Shown: one piece after another, positions 24,701 through 33,192 of the stretch
Layout of the letters: the number at the start of each line of letters is the position of its first letter
How positions within the stretch are numbered: the stretch's first letter is position 1
Assembly (NCBI GenBank): GCA_005786805.1
Contig: SYCV01000144.1
Span: 1-33,638 of the forward strand
Origin: Planctomycetia bacterium
Lineage (GTDB): Bacteria > Planctomycetota > Planctomycetia > Gemmatales > Gemmataceae
DNA: 33,638 bases
Direction of reading: 5' to 3'
Program-made: the position numbers and the translations under genes
Notes under the pieces: model-generated
What the model was told of the DNA's origin: nothing
Databases searched by the model: none
What the model saw: the letters and a program-made list of their open reading frames with translations, nothing else

Positions 24701-25539
24701 GGCATTTTAACCGCGACTTCCCTCCGGAGTTTCTCATCATACCCCTTGTATACAATCCCGTATCCTCCTTCGCCGATCTTTTCCATCAGCTTGAACCGGC
24801 CTATCTGGAATTTCTCCTCGGGAAGAAAATGAAGCAGCTTCGGGATTAATTTCAGAAGTGAGTGTATCTCCCTTTCATCGCACTTCCAGGAATCCCGCGG
24901 GGTCCGGTTTTTTCGAATCAATAATTCCCCGATTTCAACACAGGCAAATAGCACGGGAAGGCTCAATGTGGATTCGTTCAATGGGCTGAGTGATAGTTCT
25001 TTTTGGACCTCCTCATGTAATTTTCTCAGGGCTGCCAGATATTCCAGTCTTTGAATCCATCTTTTTTCGATGTCCAAGGGGACTTCCACCAGAAAGTTTG
25101 GCGACTTACTGAATCTCGAGTGCAACAAGGAGCGGTGGCCAGAATTAATTTTTTCAATTCCCACCTGCAATGTTAATGCGATGGAATTGGAATCCTCGAA
25201 GTCCGCAAGGGTTGATTGCAGCTTGCCTTCAATTTTTTTTTCACCTGGATTTTTAAGCACACTATTTAAGCTTTGGTCCCATGAAGGAAGTGAATCAGTG
25301 AAGGATTTTAAAAATCCCAGGTCTTCTTGTTCCTTGTCTGTCCATTTTTGAGATTGAGAGTCATGGTCAGATTCAAAATGCCTTGGAAAAATTCCCCGAA
25401 TAATTGTCGGGAGGTCATACTCGAATGTTTTGAAGGCAGTATAAATCTCATCCAGAAATTGGTCGATTCGCTTTTGGAGGCCAGTCAATTGGCCCATATT
25501 AAACGCTGAAACAGGGGGTGTTTTGGTTTCAGGCTGCAT
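21790..25539 (-). CDS. Transmembrane Ser/Thr kinase with C-terminal WD40 repeats
   Basis: A 1249-residue protein. Residues 1-245 are an unassigned helical region. The kinase domain occupies about 248-525: Gly loop GEGGYG (256-261), Lys278, catalytic loop HCDLKPGN (371-378), DFG 399-401 and APE 427-429. Cys372 replaces the usual Arg, making it a non-RD kinase. A single membrane helix is at about 545-569 (ALLVSLLGIIFISLAVSTIVFMFLL). The remainder (about 630-1249) is a beta-propeller with WD40-like units (for example IRFWDGTTGQEM, NLLKLWDATP), which would be outside the cytoplasm. This architecture is common in planctomycetes. It lies 42 bp after the small lipoprotein gene. Ligand and substrates are unknown. 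Confidence 0.9.
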   Translation of the reverse strand: MQPETKTPPVSAFNMGQLTGLQKRIDQFLDEIYTAFKTFEYDLPTIIRGIFPRHFESDHDSQSQKWTDKEQEDLGFLKSFTDSLPSWDQSLNSVLKNPGEKKIEGKLQSTLADFEDSNSIALTLQVGIEKINSGHRSLLHSRFSKSPNFLVEVPLDIEKRWIQRLEYLAALRKLHEEVQKELSLSPLNESTLSLPVLFACVEIGELLIRKNRTPRDSWKCDEREIHSLLKLIPKLLHFLPEEKFQIGRFKLMEKIGEGGYGIVYKGYDEKLRREVAVKMPRISSEGNPEGKQIAIREARAAARLDHPGILPLLDIIDMPNQAILVSPYIRGTSLSNWLRNKTSPVSEKVAALWVLEITRAMMHAHSRGVLHCDLKPGNILLEIPADDCPEENIVPRIADFGLAKLVISENTTVSGSGVGLGTPMYMAPEQTTGRESLSVACDIYGVGGILYQLLANHSPFPASTMGELLREVLEKNPTPLKTYRNNLHQDLDAICMKCMEKKPSLRYLTMNDLNADLERFIQGEPTIARPLGKVTLALRWCRKHALLVSLLGIIFISLAVSTIVFMFLLQKVTNQARDNLIQKELSDNAAKRYLRDRMLSDRQLYASEMRSIQNAYRDGEFSKVIDRLNGLTPLDMGGEELRGFEWHYWNRLCSQPHQKKAEFEDYAIRYSVGGNNLAAISLKNSDAISVVDLNTGREIKSIPNAHEPTHSKSGSILAFAKSNNEVQWVDANTFIELGSIKIEGKINRLLFLDEKRLLILQQLTWKVLDISSGEIFWEKPGEKKIYHLNLCKMGSDRFVTWDNEGRIQIWDAAQRKKLDDFSCEGRLCQICESSNDGKKIAWTAYPTKMVVRDIENKTNLISKELKDAFAFAMAWSPDDKQIAVGGGDQTIDIYDVETGKRLERKAGHSLRNIRQLNWSAGGKLSSMGCQLAPEKSELLFWDENRASSYRVIHKLEKSALGFVLDSTKKLALIYEESNEISLVDIPEGRLNKRVKLPDFSIISIAHPIDPCFLIILDNREIWRVDHQGNTTKLPIKLPSSPSGTFIISPNGESIAVGLNISKAEGVDTCTVNLYNMESGRLIGTYQGESTPFNTLINDPKSDSIIAIQRTGAMVAFKWSDGTLSKPYIKAPTGITLGTMNSEFNLISVVQGFRNLRVMNFPTMTDSRDFRDFEANPLRGLKWTQDSSRLIGWGVDGTIRFWDGTTGQEMLKLNAHEGEVMNITELPGGNKILSLGKDNLLKLWDATPVN

Positions 25540-25581
25540 GATATTAAAAATGAGTTCCTTGATGATTTCAATTCGGGCGAA

Positions 25582-25779
25582 TTATTTCCCATCCATTCCA
25601 ACTGGTTTCAACTTGGATGACTCGGATGGGGTGAATTGGACTTTTTCGGGAACCGGAGGTAGTTCTTTTTTGGATTCATCCTGTGATGAGCATCCATTTA
25701 AAGACAAAAAAAGGATCAATGATAATTTTGTTCCAGTTGGGAACAATCCTCTAATTAACAGGAGAAAACAGCTTTTCAT
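25582..25779 (-). CDS. Small lipoprotein, 65 residues
   Basis: A 65-residue protein with a hydrophobic segment at about 18-28 and a lipobox-like SLNGC ending at Cys30, followed by [10 protein letters not shown] and a Pro-rich tail. It is probably anchored by lipid at Cys30. The long, partly basic stretch before the hydrophobic core is unusual, so the true start might be internal, but no other ATG is available there. Its ATG overlaps the stop of the DUF1559 gene (ATGA), which points to translational coupling. In planctomycetes a small lipoprotein often sits directly behind a DUF1559 gene (known pattern); function unknown. Confidence 0.7.
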   Translation of the reverse strand: MKSCFLLLIRGLFPTGTKLSLILFLSLNGCSSQDESKKELPPVPEKVQFTPSESSKLKPVGMDGK

Positions 25780-26801
25780 TCAAGCACCTCGGTGTCTCCA
25801 TCCGCTTTTCCCGCGGCAGCCTGTAACGCGGCCCACCTAGGCTCACCTTTCGCCAGAATAATCGCGGAGGTCGCGGGGGTCGCGAAATTCTTGGCTATCG
25901 CACGGACTGAACCATCCACCATGACAAGGTTGGCAATACCGTTATGGGCGCTGTTAAGGGAAAAATGCATCTGGGTTGGTGAATTGTTGAAAGTATAGTT
26001 CATGGGGAAACCACTTGCCCCCATCCAGGACATCGAGTAACTTCGCTGGCCATTGGAGGTATTGCCAACATATTCACCGTAAAAAAGAGTGTTGGAGGTG
26101 CCATCGGTTATATTGGTGATGGCAAATTGTTCATTGGGGACAAAAACCCCTTCATGAGAAGCGTAATAGTCCAAAATAGCTGAGGGAAAAGGAACAGGAA
26201 ATCGTCCCAAAGTCCCCGCGTTGGGAACATAATTGGTCAACCCGGGGATTCCACCGGATGCCGTAAACTGGCTCACTGCGGTGCCGGTGATGCCTCCACG
26301 AGGATCTATGAAACAAACCACATTGTTGGTGGCACTACCCTCTACCGTGTATGGGTTGTCCGAGGGACAAAGAAACATCTTGATCCGGGTCCGTGCAAGG
26401 GAGTAAGTGTTTGGAGAGTCAAAATTTAGCCAGCTAACCCCGCCAGAGTTGGAGTTAAATGAGTAAAGCTCGGGCTTGAAACCCTTGAATAAATTTTCCT
26501 GTTCAATGTAAGGGAGAATTTGCACAAGAACCCCGGCTTGGGTGCCTATTGCCAGAGACTGTGTTGTTGAAGCGGTGCCATGTTTTCCCAAGGGTAGTTT
26601 TCTAAAAGTCACTTCGAAATTAAGGGTGGCGAGTGCAAGTTGCTTCATGTTGTTGGAACATGTCATGCGGCTTGCGGTTTCCCGGACTTTTTGAATCGCG
26701 GGAAGCAGCAATCCAATAAGGATGGCTATTATCGCAATAACTACGAGCAATTCAATTAATGTGAAAGCTCTTCTGGGGTCTCGATTGATGATTGCGGGCA
26801 T
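25776..26801 (-). CDS. DUF1559 protein with prepilin-like N-terminus
   Basis: A 341-residue protein. A type IV prepilin-type cleavage/methylation signal is at residues 10-35 ([19 protein letters not shown]), followed by [28 protein letters not shown], the standard DUF1559 start. The centre has [13 protein letters not shown] and CPSDNP, and the C-terminus has [14 protein letters not shown] and [14 protein letters not shown], all DUF1559 landmarks. It is probably a secreted pseudopilin-like surface protein; the family is greatly expanded in planctomycetes and its function is unknown. ATG 26801 was chosen; a longer frame would begin with TTG at 26813. It follows the active protease gene by 38 bp. 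Confidence 0.9.
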   Translation of the reverse strand: MPAIINRDPRRAFTLIELLVVIAIIAILIGLLLPAIQKVRETASRMTCSNNMKQLALATLNFEVTFRKLPLGKHGTASTTQSLAIGTQAGVLVQILPYIEQENLFKGFKPELYSFNSNSGGVSWLNFDSPNTYSLARTRIKMFLCPSDNPYTVEGSATNNVVCFIDPRGGITGTAVSQFTASGGIPGLTNYVPNAGTLGRFPVPFPSAILDYYASHEGVFVPNEQFAITNITDGTSNTLFYGEYVGNTSNGQRSYSMSWMGASGFPMNYTFNNSPTQMHFSLNSAHNGIANLVMVDGSVRAIAKNFATPATSAIILAKGEPRWAALQAAAGKADGDTEVLE

Positions 26802-26839
26802 TACAAATATCAATTCCGTCCGGTGGGAGAACGCTGATA

Positions 26840-28666
26840 CTATTCCAGTTTCCAGCCGTCCACTTTGAGTGAGGCATATTCCTTATCCCCATACTTAACC
26901 AATATCTTACCCGGGACTTCCCTGCCTGACGAATCTTTTTTGTAGTCAGAAAGGTGGATTTCGCATGGGTCGTCCTCGCGATCGGTGGAGACCTCATAAC
27001 CCAATAACTTGTAGTCTGAGGGATTGAAGTACCACTTGGTGTTCACACCAGCCAGATTGGTGCGTAAAACCTCGGCGTCAATTCGTTGTGTGGCATAGTT
27101 GGGCTTAAGAGTGTTTTCCGTGGGGGTATAATAAGGTTCGATGCCGCCATGGGAGAAATCTCCCACAAACCCTTTTTCACCATATGCCAAAAGCTGCCTG
27201 AGCTGGAAAAAAGCAACCAAAAGCCCGCCGCTTCCCGGTGGATCTTTGAGTGCTTTTCCCGATTGTTCCACGGCCAATGGCTCGACGGAGAAATCTATTC
27301 CATCAAATATACCCTGTACGAGATCATTTTTAGCGTCCTTGGCCCCCTTTGCGATTATGCGAAGGACAACAACCGCCTGTCTCCCCTTATCGCCAATCTT
27401 ACCTGTGGTCTGCACTTGCCAGTTGCCTGAAAAAGAGGAAAAGTCTCCATTTTTCTTAAAGTTGGAGAGGAGCTTTTCCTTTTCGATTTTATTGAAATGA
27501 TAGTTGGCATAACCGGGCTTGGCTTCATACAGTTTTGCCGCCGGGCCAGTGGGCGCTTTCGGGCCTGGGGCCTTGGGTGGCACTTGACCTTTGGGAAGGG
27601 GCATTGGCATGGGTTTTGGGTCAGCAGGCACTGGAGGCGCCCCATTTGGATTTCCAATCTCAGTTTTTTCCGAACCCATCAGCCTTACAAGAATCTCTTT
27701 TCTTTCGGAGGAGCCATTTTCCAACTCGCGTTTGTAGGTCAGGGGCAACCTCCAGCCTTTGGGGTAAAGTCCAAGAACATTTTTAAACTGGTTCACACTG
27801 GTCATCGGCCTTCCAGCGAAGAAAAGTATCTGATCATCAATTTTAATACCCCTGCGGGATGCATCGGAATCAATCATTCCACTGACGGTGACCTTGCCAA
27901 GCGCGGATTCCTCCAACCCGCTCGAAACAACCGCCCCAAGAGAGGCATGGTCGATGAAATGTCCCGCGCGCAGATGACCCATGAAATTCTTGATCTGGTT
28001 GATGGAGATGGCGTACCCAACCCCGGAATTGATGCGGGATCTTTTATCGAAGGAACCGCGACCGTTGATACCTATCAATTCCGCATTCATGTTGAATAGG
28101 GGTCCACCCGAGTTGCCAGGATTGATTGATGTGTCGATCTGGATGCAATCGGTGTATTCAAACATTCCCTTTTCCGGATATTGGTAGCGATGGGTGCCGC
28201 TTACCAGGCCAAAGGTGACTGTGGGGGAGAAGTCGGTCGCCAGCATGAAGGGATTTCCCATCGCGATGGAAAAATCACCCACCTGCACCTTGTCGCTGTT
28301 GGCAAGTTTCACAAAAGGAAAAGGCTTGCCGGGTTCCTTGGGAAGAAGCTTAATCAGTGCCACATCGCCAACCTTGTCAAGTCCCACAAGCACCGCGTCG
28401 TAAAGTATGCCATCCTGAAGACCGCATTTAAGCGCGGGGCTTTGTCCCGCAACCACATGGAAATTTGTCAAAGCAAACCCATCCTCGCTGATGAGGACAC
28501 CTGACCCACCTCCGGTGACCACAGCAACCACAGCGGGGGCAACCTTTTTGATGACATCCATTCGCGAGGATTCAAATTGTTTGAGCTTGGGATCGAGGTC
28601 TGCGGAAAGTCCCAGGCTTGAGGTTGACAGGATGACAAGCAAAGCCAAAAAAAGCCGGCTTTTCAT
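26840..28666 (-). CDS. Exported trypsin-like PDZ serine protease (intact triad)
   Basis: A 608-residue exported protease. Signal peptide is at residues 1-22. The DegP/HtrA-like catalytic domain (about 35-235) has all three residues: His70 (TNFHVV), Asp101 (GDVALIKL) and Ser186 (NPGNSGGPL). A PDZ domain spans about 245-335. A Pro/Lys-rich linker ([19 protein letters not shown]) separates it from an extra C-terminal domain (about 390-608) of beta-rich, LolA/lipoprotein-carrier-like appearance (weak inference). ATG 28666 follows AAAGGG at good spacing; an upstream ATG at 28684 overlaps the previous stop (TAATG) and is an alternative. This is the only trypsin-like protein in the train that keeps its triad. 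Confidence 0.9.
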   Translation of the reverse strand: MKSRLFLALLVILSTSSLGLSADLDPKLKQFESSRMDVIKKVAPAVVAVVTGGGSGVLISEDGFALTNFHVVAGQSPALKCGLQDGILYDAVLVGLDKVGDVALIKLLPKEPGKPFPFVKLANSDKVQVGDFSIAMGNPFMLATDFSPTVTFGLVSGTHRYQYPEKGMFEYTDCIQIDTSINPGNSGGPLFNMNAELIGINGRGSFDKRSRINSGVGYAISINQIKNFMGHLRAGHFIDHASLGAVVSSGLEESALGKVTVSGMIDSDASRRGIKIDDQILFFAGRPMTSVNQFKNVLGLYPKGWRLPLTYKRELENGSSERKEILVRLMGSEKTEIGNPNGAPPVPADPKPMPMPLPKGQVPPKAPGPKAPTGPAAKLYEAKPGYANYHFNKIEKEKLLSNFKKNGDFSSFSGNWQVQTTGKIGDKGRQAVVVLRIIAKGAKDAKNDLVQGIFDGIDFSVEPLAVEQSGKALKDPPGSGGLLVAFFQLRQLLAYGEKGFVGDFSHGGIEPYYTPTENTLKPNYATQRIDAEVLRTNLAGVNTKWYFNPSDYKLLGYEVSTDREDDPCEIHLSDYKKDSSGREVPGKILVKYGDKEYASLKVDGWKLE

Positions 28667-28683
28667 GTTCAAATGCCCTTTCA

Positions 28684-29919
28684 TTACTTGTTTATCTGGG
28701 CGTTTGCAAGGTCCAGATGTTTGCCAAATTCCAAGGGGTTGGAGGAGCGCACCACAATCCGGAGTCTCTGCACATCCTTGATGCTGAGATTGATCGTATT
28801 GTCACGCTTTTTATCCTTGCGGGAGAGTTCCAGTTTCACCAGTTGTTTGCCATCACCCTCGATTTCAAGTATCACCGATCCCTCGATCCCACCCACCAGG
28901 TCATCAAAACCAGCAATGGCTTTGAACTCACGGTATTCACCCTTCAGATCGAATTCAAGGTCGGTGGTTGCGAGCATGGCGATGCCCTTGGCATAGGAGA
29001 CGCCATTGATGCGGATCGGGCCACCATCGAGGTTGGTGTCTTTTCGGTATGCGGAAAGGCGTTCCTCATCCTGGGACAGGATGACTTTGCTTGGCTCGAT
29101 ATCGGAAAGATAGGCGAGTTTACCCTTGCTGAAATCAAGTTTGTGGATCGAGGTTGTTGGAAGGGTGATGTCAAGACCGGCGGAGGTGGTTATTTTCATC
29201 GTTTCCTTCTCGATCATTATTTTTGATGCAAGAAACTCCGACTTTGACTTGTCGATGACCTTGCAAAGGACTGGCATCGCGTCGGCATCAAGCGACCGTA
29301 GGAAAACTAACCCATGCAGGTTTGCCTGAGGAACAGGTATCGGCCTGGTCGCACCCACGGTGCTGAACTCGATGGTTTTTCCATCCTCGCTTCCCTTTCC
29401 CAATGTGCCCTCAAGCAGGTTTAAAATTCCCATCGGGTTGTCGGCGTCTTTCTTGAGGATCGCAACCACATCGCGTTTGCGTTTCTTGCTTATTCTCTCG
29501 CTCCAGGTTGCACGATCAGAGGCGACCTGCGCCTTGAAAAGAACCCATGAAACCTTGGCTGCGGGCGCGGTTATCTTTTCCCCGCCGGGCAGGTCCATGT
29601 GGATCATATCCCCTTTGATCATGGTTGAGTTACTTACAATCTGCGAGCCATCCGAAAGCTCAACAAGTGTGAATGGGTTTGGTGGATGAATGGAGGCGGG
29701 CTCAAGCGTGACCTGCATCATTTCCAACAATGGAACTTTACGAGTCGCACCCGAGGCATCAACAACCATTTCCGTGTAGGTGAAAGATGTTATTTTCCCT
29801 TGGAAGGTCTCGCCTTTAAGGGTTTTAAATTCGGCAGCATCAACGACAAAGGGTTGAGTCACGAAGACTATCAACCCAATGCTGAAAAAAAGCGCAAGAA
29901 TACGATGGGGCTTGTTCAT
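28684..29919 (-). CDS. Exported NPCBM/NEW2-domain protein
   Basis: A 411-residue protein with a signal peptide (about 1-28). The N-terminal half is a beta-rich domain with repeated segments of the kind GETFQGKITSFTYTEMVV and SDGSQIV, typical of planctomycete surface proteins. Residues about 275-411 are an NPCBM-like carbohydrate-binding domain: INGVSYAKGIAMLATTDLEFDL, REFKAIAGFDD, VILEIEGDGKQL and a closing LRIVVRSS. It probably binds glycans at the surface. The ATG at 29919 overlaps the TGA of the preceding gene (TGATG); a GTG lies three bases upstream. Its own stop touches the next gene region. Confidence 0.85.
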   Translation of the reverse strand: MNKPHRILALFFSIGLIVFVTQPFVVDAAEFKTLKGETFQGKITSFTYTEMVVDASGATRKVPLLEMMQVTLEPASIHPPNPFTLVELSDGSQIVSNSTMIKGDMIHMDLPGGEKITAPAAKVSWVLFKAQVASDRATWSERISKKRKRDVVAILKKDADNPMGILNLLEGTLGKGSEDGKTIEFSTVGATRPIPVPQANLHGLVFLRSLDADAMPVLCKVIDKSKSEFLASKIMIEKETMKITTSAGLDITLPTTSIHKLDFSKGKLAYLSDIEPSKVILSQDEERLSAYRKDTNLDGGPIRINGVSYAKGIAMLATTDLEFDLKGEYREFKAIAGFDDLVGGIEGSVILEIEGDGKQLVKLELSRKDKKRDNTINLSIKDVQRLRIVVRSSNPLEFGKHLDLANAQINK

Positions 29920-31010
29920 CACGGCGCGGGATTCGCTTCTCCAAGTCGTTTGAAGTATATTTCCACAGCTTCACGGTATTTGGGTGGCAGGCTGCGGGTG
30001 AGTTCAACCATGGCCCTGGCCCTGTCCTTTTCGGGAAGTTTACCCCAGACTTCAGCAAGTTCCCGGACGCGTTTCTGGTCAACCTGGCCAGCACCACCAC
30101 CATTGCCCCCGATACTGTCTTGCTGGGGGGCGGATGATTGAACATTGTTTCCGGGGGGGCCATTGCCACCCGGATTTCCCGGGCCGCCTGACCCGTCACC
30201 GGATTTCTTCTGCTGGTCCTCAAGTTCCTTGATCATTTCATCGAGGCGTACCACGACCTCCTTTTGGATTTTTTGGGTCTTGTCGCCCCCTTGTCCGAGG
30301 TCGAGCCTTCGCTGGATGTTTTCCATCTTGCGTGAAATCCAACCGAGATCTTTTTCCCGCCATACCATCATCTCGATCGCCATCAATGCCGCGACATTAC
30401 GGTATCGCTCGGGGGATTCTGAAACATCATCAAGAAGCCTGTTGATGGAGTCATCAGCCTCTTTTTTCATCATCTGGGAGTATTCAGCCACAGCCTTGTG
30501 GAAAAGAAAAGAGGAAGGATCAGCCACCTGTTCCGGGCGGAATAATTTCAGGGTGTCCAGTGCAAGTTCATAAACCTTGTTCTGGCTAAGGATTCTTGAG
30601 TAGGTGACGGCGAGATTGGCCCTCATAAAAATGGGCTTGGATGCATCCTTGAGAAGGGCGGGAATTTCCTGGGGGGCTTCAAATGCGGAATCCCTTGCCT
30701 GGGAAAGAATCACCGCCACATCCTGGTCCAAAAGGGCGAAAGTCTGTGAAAGCTTGTCAGAGTAACTGTCGGTGCCCGCCCACAAGGCATCGATTGCTTT
30801 TTGCTGATCCTGGGAAAGTGGTGGCTTGGTTTTAACCCAAGCGTCAACCTGGGCTTTTACCTCCGCCGCACTGGGGGATTTTAAAACTCCAAATGATGGA
30901 ATTTCCAAGATCGGTTTGACCGGAGGAACCGGGTTTGCATCGCTGCTCCAGCTCCAGCCTATAACTCCCAATGCCAGCGCACCCGCGATAATTCTTGAAC
31001 CATTGATCAT
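29919..31010 (-). CDS. Exported helical hypothetical protein
   Basis: A 363-residue protein. The N-terminal hydrophobic segment (IIAGALALGVIGWSWS) suggests export. Residues about 45-250 are helical (TPR/armadillo-like, for example FMRANLAVTYSRILSQNKVYELALDTLKLF in two helices), followed by a Gly/Pro/Asn-rich linker (about 268-305). A short conserved C-terminal module reads LAEVWGKLPEKDRARAMVELTRSLPPKYREAVEIYFKRL in successive helices, a motif common at the C-terminus of planctomycete exported proteins (recognised pattern, no function known). It starts 16 bp after the KDG-repeat gene and overlaps the NPCBM gene, so the three are probably one translation unit. Confidence 0.7.
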   Translation of the reverse strand: MINGSRIIAGALALGVIGWSWSSDANPVPPVKPILEIPSFGVLKSPSAAEVKAQVDAWVKTKPPLSQDQQKAIDALWAGTDSYSDKLSQTFALLDQDVAVILSQARDSAFEAPQEIPALLKDASKPIFMRANLAVTYSRILSQNKVYELALDTLKLFRPEQVADPSSFLFHKAVAEYSQMMKKEADDSINRLLDDVSESPERYRNVAALMAIEMMVWREKDLGWISRKMENIQRRLDLGQGGDKTQKIQKEVVVRLDEMIKELEDQQKKSGDGSGGPGNPGGNGPPGNNVQSSAPQQDSIGGNGGGAGQVDQKRVRELAEVWGKLPEKDRARAMVELTRSLPPKYREAVEIYFKRLGEANPAP

Positions 31011-31026
31011 GGCTGAGATCCTTTTA

Positions 31027-32985
31027 TTACTGTCCCTTGTTTCGACCCTTGGCGATGTCTTCAGTTACCTTAGAAAGTTTCTGTTGCCTGGTGGAAAGAT
31101 CCTTGAATTCTTTCCTTACACCTGCGAGTTTTTCCTTCTCCTTCGCATCAGCGACCTTTGTGATGTTGGGAACCTGCTCCCCTTGAATTTGCTTGCCATA
31201 AATCGTGGTGCGATTGTTGACCCTGATCTGCATGGACCGGATCATTTTTAATTCCGCGATCATGTCGATTAATTTCTGATCAGGCGGTTGCCCGCCAGAC
31301 TGGGGTGGCATTGGAGGCATCGGGGGCTTGGGTTGCTGGTTATCTTTGCGAGCTTTCTTAAGTGCTTCAACCATTTCCTTCAAGGCGTCGATAATGTCGT
31401 TTTCGATCGCGACGGTGACATCACCAACATCTGCCCTGCGCAGTCTTCCAGCCGCGGTGTTCATGTCCCCAATTACCTGCTTGAAAACCTCAGCAAAAGC
31501 AACCGCCGAACCTTCCGCCTCGATAAGGGAGAGAGCCTTGTTGGCTTCCTTGCTGATCTCATCCTCCTTGTCGGAAAGCTCAAGGGCTTTTTGATCCTCA
31601 TTCCTGCTGGATTTTTTATCAGGGTTGCCCATGATGATTTTATCGAGCGCGACTGTTCCATCCTTTACAGCGATCTGCATTGCGAGCATTTTTTCGCATC
31701 TGCCCTGAAGTTGGGCAAGCAACCTTTCGATTTCCTCCTCACGCAATTGTTTTAACAATTCCTCCAGTTTTTTCTGGGCTTGTTTTAACACATCAACCGC
31801 CTTGGCTTGGTCTTCAGACGCGCCTTTCTTGTCGTCCTTCTCAATTTTTTTCTCGGCTGCTTCCTGTTCCTTGATACCTTCTTGAATTTGTTTTTTTGCT
31901 ATTTGAGTTTCAGGGTTGGGAGGCATATCTGCAGACTCACCAGATTTGCCATCCATGGGGTCGCCACCTTTGCCATCCTTTGGTTCTCCGCCACCCTTTG
32001 AGTCTTTGCCTTTGCCATCTTTGGGATCACCACCTTTTGAGTCTTTACCTTTACCATCCTTGGGATCACCGCCTTTTCCATCCTTTGAGTCTTTACCTTT
32101 ACCATCTTTGGGATCACCGCCTTTGCCATCCTTTGAGTCTTTGCCATCCTTGCCGTCTTTGGGATCGCCGCCTTTGCCATCCTTGGAGTCTTTACCATCC
32201 TTGCTGTCTTTAGGATCACCGCCTTTGCCATCTTTTGAGTCTTTGCCATCCTTGCCGTCTTTGGGATCGCCGCCTTTGCCATCTTTTGAGTCTTTGCCAT
32301 CCTTGCCGTCTTTGGGATCGCCGCCTTTGCCATCTTTTGAGTCTTTGCCTTTACTGTCTTTCCCATCCTTGGAATCGCCTGCTTTTTTGGGATCAATCAG
32401 GTCCTTTGTTTCTTTGGTGACTTTGTTTTGGGCTTTTGCGATATCGGTTTTTCCGAGTTTGCCGAGTTCTGTATTAGCTTGAACGCGTTCTTGTTTTTCG
32501 ATCACTTCTTTTAATTTTTCGAGGAGTTTTTGAACTTCTTCCCGTTCCTTGCGCAGTGCGGATTCACGGTCATCCTTTAGCAAAACATCGATAAGTTTGC
32601 GAAGGTCATCACGGATTTCCTGATTTTGTGTGAGCACACCTTGTAGGGTATCGATATTTTTAAAAGCGTTGGAGGTTTTAAGGGCTAGGATAAGCGTGGT
32701 GAACTTGACCTCGATTCCCTGTTCGGAAGCTGCTTTTAATGCATTTTTCAAGGCTTGTGCTTTATCGCGATCTTCCGCCTTTGGACTATTCTCAAGCCTT
32801 TGGGCCAGCCTTAATAAATCTGTTGTAAAGTCTTTGAACTGTTGCTTGAGTCGTTCCTGGCTGCCTGCAACATCCACTTGAATTGCTTTGGTGTCTTCCT
32901 TGGCTGGTTTGGAGTCTTGTGCTTGTACAGCAATGGAAAAAGCCAATCCCAAAAACAACATTAAAGAACCAATTCGAGTAATCAT
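31027..32985 (-). CDS. Exported coiled-coil protein with KDG-rich repeat region
   Basis: A 652-residue protein. Signal peptide is at residues 1-22 (cleavage near VQAQ). Residues 35-200 are charged and helical, with coiled-coil character (LLEKLKEVIEKQERV). Residues about 203-354 are a low-complexity region of Lys, Asp, Gly and Ser, built on a 17-residue unit DSKDGKGGDPKDGKDGK, with shorter variants. After it comes another coiled-coil (about 370-425), a helical part, a Pro/Met-rich linker (PKPPMPPMPPQ) and a final helical module (LKMIRSMQIRVNNRT). It looks like a secreted or periplasmic spacer/scaffold. GGGAG precedes ATG 32985 by 7 bases. It opens the train. Confidence 0.82.
   Translation of the reverse strand: MITRIGSLMLFLGLAFSIAVQAQDSKPAKEDTKAIQVDVAGSQERLKQQFKDFTTDLLRLAQRLENSPKAEDRDKAQALKNALKAASEQGIEVKFTTLILALKTSNAFKNIDTLQGVLTQNQEIRDDLRKLIDVLLKDDRESALRKEREEVQKLLEKLKEVIEKQERVQANTELGKLGKTDIAKAQNKVTKETKDLIDPKKAGDSKDGKDSKGKDSKDGKGGDPKDGKDGKDSKDGKGGDPKDGKDGKDSKDGKGGDPKDSKDGKDSKDGKGGDPKDGKDGKDSKDGKGGDPKDGKGKDSKDGKGGDPKDGKGKDSKGGDPKDGKGKDSKGGGEPKDGKGGDPMDGKSGESADMPPNPETQIAKKQIQEGIKEQEAAEKKIEKDDKKGASEDQAKAVDVLKQAQKKLEELLKQLREEEIERLLAQLQGRCEKMLAMQIAVKDGTVALDKIIMGNPDKKSSRNEDQKALELSDKEDEISKEANKALSLIEAEGSAVAFAEVFKQVIGDMNTAAGRLRRADVGDVTVAIENDIIDALKEMVEALKKARKDNQQPKPPMPPMPPQSGGQPPDQKLIDMIAELKMIRSMQIRVNNRTTIYGKQIQGEQVPNITKVADAKEKEKLAGVRKEFKDLSTRQQKLSKVTEDIAKGRNKGQ
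31924..32379 (-). repeat. In-frame tandem repeat, 51-bp and shorter units
   Basis: The repeat lies inside the coiled-coil gene. Spacing of the recurring GGGATC/AGGATC landmark on the plus strand is 51 bases four times in a row (32110, 32161, 32212, 32263, 32314), with shorter steps of 39 and 48 bases before it (32023, 32062, 32110). All spacings are multiples of three, so copy-number changes keep the frame. Copies differ by scattered synonymous-type changes. Confidence 0.9.
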
Positions 32986-33046
32986 GAATCAACTCCCGAA
33001 GCAATGATCCAAAGCTAAAATATGCTGATTAAACATACTCACACAT

Positions 33047-33076
33047 ATTATTGACGAGGGAGATTGGTTTTGCCAA
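33047..33076 (-). promoter_or_regulatory. Candidate sigma70-type promoter for the minus-strand train
   Basis: Read on the minus strand, TTGGCA (33071-33076) and AATAAT (33047-33052) are separated by 18 bases. Each matches the sigma70 consensus at 5 of 6 positions. Transcription would start near 33040 and give a leader of about 55 bases before the ATG at 32985. By eye only. Confidence 0.42.
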
Positions 33077-33116
33077 CAGGATTGTGAGGAAAGGATGAAA
33101 TTTACCCGCTCTTTTC

Positions 33117-33131
33117 CTCATAAATTATGAG
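33117..33131. promoter_or_regulatory. Palindrome upstream of the train (possible operator)
   Basis: A perfect 7-bp inverted repeat around a single central A (CTCATAA / TTATGAG). It is extendable by four T-A pairs (33112-33115 with 33132-33135) if one C is bulged. It lies about 40 bp upstream of the candidate -35 box and downstream of the stop of the partial DUF1559 gene. It could be a protein-binding site or a weak 3' hairpin; no poly-U tract follows on either strand. Confidence 0.3.
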
Positions 33132-33192
33132 AAAACAAGGAGAATCAAGCGAAATCCCTCAAATAACCTTCATTTGATGGATAACCAGGCTT

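Noticed and set aside
31916..32482. Plus-strand open frame rich in Leu, Pro and Ser, and similar frames on both strands here
   Set aside because: Generated by the in-frame tandem repeat of the coiled-coil gene: unit lengths divisible by three keep several frames free of stops.
33159..33177. Inverted repeat TCAAAT/ATTTGA with a 7-base loop downstream of the partial DUF1559 gene
   Set aside because: Short AT-rich stem without a following U tract; too weak to call as a terminator.
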